Both the position numbers and the translations under genes were made by a program. A DNA stretch of 64,000 bases from the NCBI RefSeq assembly GCF_029227915.1, contig NC_079887.1, positions 19,033,650-19,097,649 on the forward strand, written 5' to 3'. Position 1 is the stretch's first letter, and every line of letters begins with the position of its first letter. The stretch is from Hydractinia symbiolongicarpus. Lineage: Eukaryota; Cnidaria; Hydrozoa; Anthoathecata; Hydractiniidae. Below, piece by piece: positions 50,581-61,620 of this stretch. The notes beneath the pieces are model-generated. The model searched no databases and was not told the origin of the DNA. It saw only the letters and a program-made list of their open reading frames with translations.

Positions 50581-53500
50581 CCACTTGGGACGTCGTAGTC
50601 CATTGAGAGTGGAAGGATTAGACCAATGGTAACCTACGCAGGCGCGTGGAGCCACTTGATTTACGTGTAAGGCCTTTATTAGGCATCATAATGCCATATT
50701 ACGGTCGTTCGAGGTTTGTTAGCGTAGTTGACGGAGTTATTACGCCATGGCGCAATGGAAAACGACTTGCAACGTCTTAGGCCATTGACAACAGAAGGAT
50801 TAGACCAATGGTAACCTGCGTAGGCACGTGGAACCACTTGATTTACGTGTAAGGCCTTTATTACGCACCAAAATGCCATATTACAGCATTTGGAGGCCCG
50901 TGCGCGTATTTGACGGTGTCTTCAAGCTGTGACGCAACGAAAAACCACTTGGGACGTCGTAGTCCAATAAAAGTAGAAGGATTAGACCAATGGTAACCTG
51001 CGCAGGCACGTGGAACCACTTGATTTACGTGTAAAGCCTTAATTAGGCGTCAAAATGCCACATTACCGTCTTTAGAGGCCCGTGCGCGTAGCTGACGGTG
51101 TTTTAAAGCTGTGACGCAACGGAAAACCACTTGGGACGTCGTAGTCCATAGAGACTGGAATGATTACACCAATGGTAACCTGCGCAGGCACGTGGAACCA
51201 CTTGACTTACGTGAAAGGATTTTATTAGGCGTCAAAAGGCCATATTACGGCCTTTAGAAGTCTCTTAGCGTGGTTGACGGTGTTATAAAGCCATGGGGCA
51301 ATGGAAAGCCACTTCGGACGTAGTAGTCCATTAAGAGTGGAAGGATTAGAGCAATGGTAACCTGCGCAGGCACGTGGAGCAACGTGATTTACGTGTAAGG
51401 CCTTTGTTAGAAGTCAAAAGGCCATATTACGGTCGTTCGAGGCTTGTTAGCGTAGTTGACGGTGTTATTACGCCATGGCGCAATGGAAAACGACTTAGAA
51501 CGTCTTAGGCCATTGACAACAGAAGGATTAGACCAATGGTAACCTGCGCAGTCACGTGAAACCACGTGATTTACGTGTAAGGCCTTAATTAGGCGTCAAA
51601 ATGCCACATTACCGTCTTTAGAGGCCCGTGCGCGTAGCTGACGGTGTTTTAAAGCCATGGCGCAACAAAAAATCACTTGGGACGTCGAAGTCCATTGAGA
51701 GAGGAAGGATTAGACCAACATTAACCTGCGCAAGCACGTGGAACTACGTGATTTACGTGTAAGGCTTTTATTAGGCATCAGAAGGCCATATTACACCGTT
51801 TAGAGGACCGTGCGCGTACTTAACGGTGTTTTAAAGCTGTGACGCAACGGAAAACAACTTGGGACGTCGTAGTCCATTGAGAGTGGAAGGATTAGACCAA
51901 TAATAACCTGCGCAAGCACGTGGAACCATTGATTTACGTGTAAGGCCTTTATTATGCACCAAAATGCCATATTACAGCGTTTGGAGGCCCGTGTGCGTAT
52001 TTGACGGTGTCTTCAAGCTGTGACGCAACGAAAAACCACTTGGGACGTCTTAGTCCATTGAGAGTGGAGGGATTAGACCAATGGTAACCTGCGCAGGCAC
52101 GTGGAACCACTTGATTTACGTGAAAGGCCTTTATTAGGCGTCAAAAGGCCATATTACGGCCTTTAAAAGACTCTTTGCGTGGTTGACGGTGTTATAAAGC
52201 CATGGGGCAATGGAAAGACACTTCGGACGTCGTAGTCCATTAAGAGTGGAAGGATTAGAGCAATGGTAACCTGCGCAGGCACGTGGAGCAACGTGATTTA
52301 CGTGTAAGGCCTTTGTTAGAAGTCAAAAGGCCATATTACGGTCGTTCGAGGCTTGTTAGCGTAGTTGACGGTGTTATTACGCCATGGCGCAATGGAAAAT
52401 GACTTGGAACGTCTTAGGCCATTGACAACAGCAGGATTAGCCCAATGGTAACCTGCGCAGTCACGTGAAACCACGTGATTTACGTGTAAGGCCTTAATTA
52501 GGCGTCAAAATGCCACATAACCGTCTTTAGAGGCCCGTGCGCGTAGCTGACGGTGTTTTAAAGCTGTGACGCAACGGAAAACAACTTGGGACGTCGTAGT
52601 CCATTGAGAGTGGAAGGATTAGACCAATAATAACCTGCGCAAGCACGTGGAACCATTGATTTACGTGTAAGGCCTTTATTATGCACCAAAATGCCATATT
52701 ACAGCGTTTGGAGGCCCGTGTGCGTATTTGACGGTGTCTTTAAGCTGTGACGCAACGAAAAACCACTTGGGACGTCTTAGTCCATTGAGAGTGGAGGGAT
52801 TAGACCAATGGTAACCTGCGCAGGCACGTGGAACCACTTGATTTACGTGAAAGGCCTTTATTAGGCGTCAAAAGGCCATATTACGGCCTTTAGAAGACTC
52901 TTTGCGTGGTTGACGGTGTTATAAAGCCATGGGGCAATGGAAAGACACTTCGGACGTCGTAGTCCATTAAGAGTGGAAGGATTAGAGCAATGGTAACCTG
53001 CGCAGGCACGTGGAGCAACGTGATTTACGTGTAAGGCCTTTGTTAGAAGTCAAAAGGCCATATTACGGTCGTTCGAGGCTTGTTAGCGTAGTTGACGGTG
53101 TTATTACGCCATGGCGCAATGGAAAACGACTTGGAACGTCTTAGGCCATTGACAACAGAAGGATTAGACCAATGGTAACCTGCGCAGTCACGTGAAACCA
53201 CGTGATTTACGTGTAAAGCCTTAATTAGGCGTCAAAATGCCACATTACCGTCTTTAGAGGCCCGTGCGCGTAGCTGACGGTGTTTTAAAGCCATGGCGCA
53301 ACAAAAAATCACTTGGGACGTCGAAGTCCATTGAGAGAGGAAGGATTAGACCAATATTAACCTGCACAAGCACGTAGAACTACGTGATTTACGTGTAAGG
53401 CTTTTATTAGGCATCAGAAGGCCATATTACACCGTTTAGAGGACCGTGCGCGTACTTAACGGTGTTTTAAAGCCGTGACGCAATGGAAAACCACTTGGGA

Positions 53501-54704
53501 CGTCGTAGTCCATTGAGAGTAGAAGCATTAGACCAATGGTAACCTGCACAGGCACGTGGAATCAGGTCATTTACGTGCAAGGCTTTTATTAAGCATAAAA
53601 AGGCCATATTACAGTAGTTAGAGGCCTGTAAACGTAGTTGACGGTGTTAAAGGGGTATGCCGCATTGGAAAGCCACTTCGGACGTCGTAGTCGATTGAGA
53701 GTGGAAGGATTAGACCAATGGTAACCTACGCAGGCGCGTGGAGCCACTTGATTTACGTGTAAGGCCTTTATTAGGCATCCAGATGCCATATTACACCGTT
53801 TAGAGGACCGTGCGCGTAGTTAACGGTGTTATAAAGCCGTGACGCAACGGAAAACCACTTGGGACGTCGTAGTCTATTGAGAGTAGAAGCATTAGACCAA
53901 TGGTAACCTGCACAGGCACGTGGAATCAGGTCATTTACGTGCAAGGCTTTTATTAGGCATCAGAAGGCCATATTACAGCGTTTAGAGGACCGTGCGCGTA
54001 GTTAACGGTGTTTTATAGCTGTGACGCAACGGAAAACCACTTGGGACGTCGAAGTCCATTGAGAGAGGAAGGATTAGACCAATATTAACCTGCGCAAGCA
54101 CGTGGAACTACGTGATTTACGTGTAAGGCTTTTATTAGGCATCAGAAGGCCATATTACACCGTTCAGAGGACCGTGCGCGTACTTAACGGTGTTTTAAAG
54201 CTGTGACGCAACGGAAAACAACTTGGGACGTCGTAGTCTATTGAGAGTGGAAGGATTAGACCAATGGTAACCTACGCAGGCCCGTGGAGCCACTTGATTT
54301 ACTGTGTAAGGCCTTTATTAGGCGTCAAAATGCCATATTACAGCGTTTGGAGGCCCGTGCGCGTATTTGACGGTGTCTTCAAGCTGTGACGCAACAAAAA
54401 ACCACTTGGGACGTCGTAGTCCATTGAGAGTGGAGGGATTAGACCAATGGTAACCTGCGCAGGCACGTGGAACCACTTGATTTACGTGAAAGGCCTTTAT
54501 TAGGCGTCAAAAGGCCATATTACGGCCTTTAGAAGTCTCTTTGCGTGGTTGACGGTGTTATAAAGCCATGGGGCAATGGAAAGACACTTCGGACGACGTA
54601 GTCCATTAAGAGTGGAAGGATTAGAGCAATGGTAACCTGCGCAGGCACGTGGAGCAACGTGATTTACGCGTAAGGCCTTTGTTAGAAGTCAAAAGGCTAC
54701 ATTA

Positions 54705-57700
54705 CACCCTTTAAAGGCCTGTTAGCGCAGTTGACGGTGTCATAAAGCCATGGCGCAATGGAAAACGACTTCGGACGTCGTAGTCCATTAAGAGCGGAAG
54801 GAGTAGAGCAATGGTAACCTGCGCAAGCACGTGGAACTACTTGATTTACGTGTAAGGCCTTTATTAGGCGTCAAAATGCCAAATTACCGTCTTTAGAGGC
54901 CCGTGCGCGTAGCTGACGGTGTTTTAAAGACGTGGCGCAACAGAAAATCACTTTGGACGCCGAAGTCCATTGAGACTGGAAAGATTAGACCAATATTAGC
55001 ATGCGCAAGCACGTGGAACTACGTGATTTACGTGTAAGGCTGTTATTAGGCATCAAAAGGCCATATTGCAGCGTTTAGAGGCCCGTGCGCGTAGTTGACA
55101 GTGTTTTAAAGCCGTGACGCAACGGAAAATCACGTGGGACGTCGTAGTCCATTGAGAGTGGAAGGATTAGACCAATGGTAACCTGCGCAGGCACGTGGAA
55201 CCACGTCATTTACGTGCAATGCTTTTATTAAGCATCAAAAGGCCATATTACAGTAGTTAGAGGCCTGTACACGTAGTTGACGGTGTTAAAAGGGTATGCC
55301 GCAATGGAAAGCCACTTCGGACGTCGCAGTCCATGAGAGTGGATGGATTAGACCAATGGTAACCTACGCAGGAGCGTGGAGCCACTTGATTTACGTGTAA
55401 GGCCTTTGTTAGAAGTCAAAAGGCCATATTACGGTCGTTCGAGGCTTGTTAGCGTAGTTGACGGTGTTATTACGCCATGGCGCAATGGAAAACGACTTGG
55501 AACGTCTTATGCCATTGTCAACAGAAGGATTAGACCAATGGTAACCTGCGCAAGCCCGTGGAACTACGTGACTTACGTGTAAGGCTTTTATTAGGCATCA
55601 AAATGCCATATTACAGCGTTTGGAGTCCCGTGCGCGTATTTGACGGTGTCTTAAAGCTGTGACGAAACGGAAAACAACTTGGGACGTCGAAGTCCATTGA
55701 GAGAGGAAGGATTAGACCAATATTAACCTGCGCAAGCACGTGGAACTACGTGATTTACGTGTAAGGCTTTTATTAGGCATCAAAATCCATATTACAGCGT
55801 TTGGAGTCCGGTGCGCTTATTTGACGGTGTCTTCAAGCTGTGACGCAACAAAAACCCACTTGGGACGTCGTAGTCCATTGAGAGTGGAAGGATTAGAGCA
55901 ATGGTAACCTGCGCAGGCACGTGGAACCACTTGATTTACGTGTAAGGCCTTTATTAGGCGTCAAAAGGCCACATTACACCCTTTAAAGGCCAATAAGCGC
56001 AGTTGACGGTGTTATAAAGCCATGGCGCAATGGAAAACGACTTCGGACGTCGTAGTCCATTGAGAGTGGAAGGATGAAAGCAATGTTAATCTGCCCAGGC
56101 ACGTGGAACCACGTGATTTACGTGAAAGGCCGTAATTAGGCGTCAAAATGCCACATTAACGTCTTTAGAGGCCCGTGCGCGTAGTTGACGGTGTTTTAAA
56201 GCCATGGCGCAACAGAAAATCACTTGGGACGTCGAAGTCCATTGGGAGTGGAAAGATTAGACCAATGGTAATCTGCGCAGGCACGTGGAACCACTTGATT
56301 TACGTGAAAGGACTTTATTAGGCGTCAAAAGGCCATATTACGGCCTTTAGAGGTCTCTTAGCGTGGTTGACGGTGTTATAAAGCCATGGGGCAATGGAAA
56401 GCCACTTCGGACGTAGTAGTCCATTAAAAGTGGAAGGATTAGAGCAATGGTAACCTGCGCAGGCACGTGGAGCAACGTGATTTACCTGTAAGGCCTTTGT
56501 TAGAAGTCAAAAGACCATATTACGGTCGTTCGAGGCTTGTTAGCGTAGTTGACGGTGTTATTACGCCATGGCGCAATGGAAAACGACTTGGAACGTCTTA
56601 GGCCATTGACAACAGAAGGATTAGACCAATGGTAACCTGCGCAGTCACGTGAAACCACGTGATTTACGTGTAAGACCTTAATTAGGCGTCAAAATGCCAT
56701 ATTACCATCTTTAGAGGCCCGTGCGCGTAGCTGACGGTGTTTTAAAGCCATGGCGCAACAAAAAATCACTTGGGACGTCGAAGTCCATTGAGAGAGGAAG
56801 GATTAGACCAATATTAACCTGCGCAAGCACGTGGAACCACTTGATTTACGTGTAAGGCCTTTATTAGGCACCAAAATGCCATATTACCGTCTTTAGAGGC
56901 CGGTGCGCGTACGTAACGGTGTTTTAAAGCCATGGCGCAACAGAAAATCACTTGGGACATCGAAGTCCATTTAGAGTGGAAAGATTAGACCAATATTAAC
57001 CTGCGCAAGCACGTGGAACTACGTGATTTACGTGTAAGGCTTTTATTAGGCATCAGAAGGCCATATTACAGCGTTTAGAGGACCGTGCGCGTAGTTAACG
57101 GTGTTTTATAGCTGTGACGCAACGGAAAACCACTTGGGACGTCGAAGTCCAGTGAGAGAGGAAGGATTAGACCAATATTAACCTGCGCAAGCACGTGGAA
57201 CTACGTGATTTACGTGTAAGGCTTTTATTAGGCATCAGAAGGCCATATTACACCGTTCAGAGGACCGTGCGCGTACTTAACGGTGTTTTAAAGCTGTGAC
57301 GCAACGGAAAACAACTTGGGACGTCGTAGTCCATTGAGAGTGGAAGGATTAGACCAATAATAACCTGCGCAAGCACGTGGAACCATTGATTTACGTGTAA
57401 GGCCTTTATTATGCACCAAAATGCCATATTACAGCGTTTGGAGGCCCGTGCGCGTATTTGACGGTGTCTTCAAGCTGTGACTCAACGAAAAACCACTTGG
57501 GACGTCTTAGTCCAGTGAGAGTGGAGGGATTAGACCAATGGTAACCTGCGCAGGCACGTGGAACCACTTGATTTACGTGAAAGGCCTTTATTAGGCGTCA
57601 AAAGGCCATATTACGGCCTTTAGAAGACTCTTTGCGTGGTTGACGGTGTTATAAAGCCATGGGGCAATGGAAAGACACTTCGGACGTCGTAGTCCATTGA

Positions 57701-60700
57701 GAGAGGAAGGATTAGACCAATATTAACCTGCACAAGCACGTAGAACTACGTGATTTACGTGTAAGGCTTTTATTAGGCATCAGAAGGCCATATTACACCG
57801 TTTAGAGGACCGTGCGCGTACTTAACGGTGTTTTAAAGCCGTGACGCAACGAAAAACCACTTGGGACGTCTTAGTCCAGTGAGAGTGGAGGGATTAGACC
57901 AATGGTAACCTGCGCAGGCACGTGGAGCAACGTGATTTACGTGTAAGGCCTTTGTTAGAAGTCAAAAGGCCACATTACCGTCTTTAGAGGCCCGTGCGCG
58001 TAGCTGACGGTGTTTTAAAGCCATGGCGCAACAAAAAAGCACTTGAGACGTCGAAGTCCATTGAGAGAGGAAGGATTAGACCAATATTAACCTGCACAAG
58101 CACGTAGAACTACGTGATTTACGTGTAAGGCTTTTATTAGGCATCAGAAGGCCATATTACACCGTTTAGAGGACCGTGCGCGTACTTAACGGTGTTTTAA
58201 AGCCGTGACGCAACGGAAAACCACTTGGGACGTCGTAGTCCATTGAGAGTAGAAGCATTAGACCAATGGTAACCTGCGCAGGCACGTGGAATCACGTCAT
58301 TTACGTGCAAGGCTTTTATTAAGCATAAAAAGGCCATATTACAGTAGTTAGAGGCCTGTAAACGTAGTTAACGGTGTTATAAAGCCGTGACGCAACGGAA
58401 AACCACTTGGGACGTCGTAGTCTATTGAGAGTGGAAGGATTAGACCAATGGTAACCTACTTAGGCCCGTGGAGCCACTTGATTTACGTGTAAGGCCTTTA
58501 TTAGGCGTCAAAATGCCATATTACAGCGTTTGGAGGCCCGTGCGCGTATTTGACGGTGTCTTCAAGCTGTGACGCAACAAAAAACCACTTGGGACGTCGT
58601 AGTCCATTGAGAGTGGAAGGATTAGACCAATGGTAACCTACGCAGGCGCGTGGAGCCACTTGATTTACGTGTAAGGCCTTTATTAGGCATCATAATGCCA
58701 TATTACGGTCGTTCGAGGTTTGTTAGCGTAGTTGACGGAGTTATTACGCCATGGCGCAATGGAAAACGACTTGCAACGTCTTAGGCCATTGACAACAGAA
58801 GGATTAGACCAATGGTAACCTGCGTAGGCACGTGGAACCACTTGATTTACGTGTAAGGCCTTTATTACGCACCAAAATGCCATATTACAGCATTTGGAGG
58901 CCCGTGCGCGTATTTGACGGTGTCTTCAAGCTGTGACGCAACGAAAAACCACTTGGGACGTCGTAGTCCATTGAGAGTGGAGTGATTAGACCAATGGTAA
59001 CCTGCGCAGGCACGTGGAACCACTTGATTTACGTGAAAGGCCTTTATTAGGCGTCAAAAGGCCATATTACGGCCTTTAGAAGTCTCTTTGCGTGGTTGAC
59101 GGTGTTATAAAGCCATGGGGCAATGGAAAGACACTTCGGACGACGTAGTCCATTAAGAGTGGAAGGATTAGAGCAATGGTAACCTGCGCAGGCACGTGGA
59201 GCAACGTGATTTACGCGTAAGGCCTTTGTTAGAAGTCAAAAGGCCATATTACGGTCGTTCGAGGCTTGTTAGCGTTGTTGACGGTGTTATTACGCCATGG
59301 CGCAATGGAAAACGACTTGGAGCGTCTTAGGCCATTGACAACAGAAGGATTAGACCAATGGTAACCTGCGCAGTCACGTGGAGCCACTTGATTTACGTGT
59401 AAGGCCTTTATTAGGCATCATAATGCCATATTACCGTCTTTAGAGGCCCGTGCGCGTAGCTGACGGTGTTTTAAAGACGTGGCGCAACAGAAAATCACTT
59501 GGGACGCCGAAATCCATTGAGACTGGAAAGATTAGACCAATATTAGCATGCGCAAGCACGTGGAACTACGTGATTTACGTGTAAGGCCTTAATTAGGCGT
59601 CAAAATGCCACATTACCGTCTTTAGAGGCCCGTGCGCGTAGCTGACGGTGTTTTAAAGCCATGGCGTAACAGAAAATCACTTGGGACATCGAAGTCCGTT
59701 GAGAGTGGAAGGATTAGAGCAATGGTAACCTGCGCAGGCACGTGGAACCACTTGATTTACGTGTAAGGCCTTTATAGGCGTCAAAAGGCCACATTACACC
59801 CTTTAAAGGCCTGTTAGCGCAGTTGACGGTGTCATAAAGCCATGGCGCAATGGAAAACGACTTCGGACGTCGTAGTGCATTAAGAGCGGAAGGAGTAGAG
59901 CAATGGTAACCTGCGCAAGCACGTGGAACTACTTGATTTACGTGTAAGGCCTTTATTAGGCGTCAAAATGCCAAATTACCGTCTTTAGAGGCCCGTGCGC
60001 GTAGCTGACGGTGTTTTAAAGACGTGGCGCAACAGAAAATCACTTGGGACGCCGAAGTCCATTGAGAGTGGAAGGATTAGACCAATGGTAACCTGCGCAG
60101 GCACGTGGAACCACGTCATTTACGTGCAATGCTTTTATTAAGCATCAAAAGGCCATATTACAGTAGTTAGAGGCCTGTACACGTAGTTGACGGTGTTAAA
60201 AGGGTATGCCGCAATGGAAAGCCACTTCGGACGTCGCAGTCCATGAGAGTGGATGGATTAGACCAATGGTAACCTACGCAGGAGCGTGGAGCCACTTGAT
60301 TTACGTGTAAGGCCTTTGTTAGAAGTCAAAAGGCCATATTACGGTCGTTCGAGGCTTGTTAGCGTAGTTGACGGTGTTATTACGCCATGGCGCAATGGAA
60401 AACGACTTGGAACGTCTTATGCCATTGTCAACAGAAGGATTAGACCAATGGTAACCTGCGCAAGCCCGTGGAACTACGTGACTTACGTGTAAGGCTTTTA
60501 TTAGGCATCAAAATGCCATATTACAGCGTTTGGAGTCCCGTGCGCGTATTTGACGGTGTCTTAAAGCTGTGACGAAACGGAAAACAACTTGGGACGTCGA
60601 AGTCCATTGAGAGAGGAAGGATTAGACCAATATTAACCTGCGCAAGCACGTGGAACTACGTGATTTACGTGTAAGGCTTTTATTAGGCATCAAAATCCAT

Positions 60701-61620
60701 ATTACAGCGTTTGGAGTCCGGTGCGCTTATTTGACGGTGTCTTCAAGCTGTGACGCAACAAAAAACCACTTGGGACGTCGTAGTCCATTGAGAGTGGAAG
60801 GATTAGAGCAATGGTAACCTGCCCAGGCACGTGGAACCACGTGATTTACGTGAAAGGCCGTAATTAGGCGTCAAAATGCCACATTAACGTCTTTAGAGGC
60901 CCGTGCGCGTAGTTGACGGTGTTTTAAAGCCATGGCGCAACAGAAAATCACTTGGGACGTCGAAGTCCATTGGGAGTGGAAAGATTAGACCAATGGTAAT
61001 CTGCGCAGGCACGTGGAACCACTTGATTTACGTGAAAGGACTTTATTAGGCGTCAAAAGGCCATATTACGGCCTTTAGAGGTCTCTTAGCGTGGTTGACG
61101 GTGTTATAAAGCCATGGGGCAATGGAAAGCCACTTCGGACGTAGTAGTCCATTAAGAGTGGAAGGATTAGAGCAATGGTAACCTGCGCAGGCACGTGGAG
61201 CAACGTGATTTACCTGTAAGGCCTTTGTTAGAAGTCAAAAGGCCATATTACGGTCGTTCGAGGCTTGTTAGCGTAGTTGACGGTGTTATTACGCCATGGC
61301 GCAATGGAAAACGACTTGGAACGTCTTAGGCCATTGACAACAGAAGGATTAGACCAATGGTAACCTGCGCAGTCACGTGAAACCACGTGATTTACGTGTA
61401 AGACCTTAATTAGGCGTCAAAATGCCACATTACCGTCTTTAGAGGCCCGTGCGCGTAGCTGACGGTGTTTTAAAGCCATGGCGCAACAAAAAATCACTTG
61501 GGACGTCGAAGTCCATTGAGAGAGGAAGGATTAGACCAATATTAACCTGCGCAAGCACGTGGAACTACGTGATTTACGTGTAAGGCTTTTATTAGGCATC
61601 AGAAGGCCATATTACACCGT
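54705..61620 (+). repeat. ~5 kb duplication whose copies differ by whole monomers
   Basis: The segment from 54721 is repeated from 59813. The offset falls stepwise: 5092 at the I monomer, 4910 near 55376/60286, then 4728 near 56671/61399. Each step is exactly 182 bp. Missing from the second copy are a monomer near 54965-55145 (the GAGACTGGAAAG/TTAGCATGCGC unit) and the I monomer near 55910-56090. Shared tags are GCGCTTATTTGACGG, CATGAGAGTGGATGG and TTATGCCATTGTC. Confidence 0.83.
55977..56158 (+). repeat. Type I monomer (exemplar)
   Basis: Starts CACCCTTTAAAGGCC. It has GCGCAGTTGACGG, TATAAAGCCATGGCGC and AAACGACTTCGGACG. The junction upstream is AAAAGGCCACATTA. Two further copies are at 54705-54886 and near 59797. 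It is concentrated in zone 4, with divergent relatives near 6860 and 9770. Confidence 0.8.

Larger units (their letters stand above)
23931..54690 (+). repeat. Array zone 3: A-B-C-D-E pentamer higher-order repeat zone
   Basis: This zone is gene-free. The dominant order is D-E-A-B-C cycling every 909 bp. It is interspersed with F, G and D-rich linker monomers that are themselves carried in large duplicated blocks. The marker GTACTTAACGG (D type) is at 24323 and 25232 (909 bp apart), then at 32338, 39433, 46904 and 51816 among others. Large near-identical block pairs have offsets of about 7470, 8015, 9653, 4912 and 26402 bp. Point differences inside copied blocks are sparse by eye, so most of this zone looks recently amplified compared with zone 1. 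An assembly artefact cannot be excluded from sequence alone. Confidence 0.85.
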
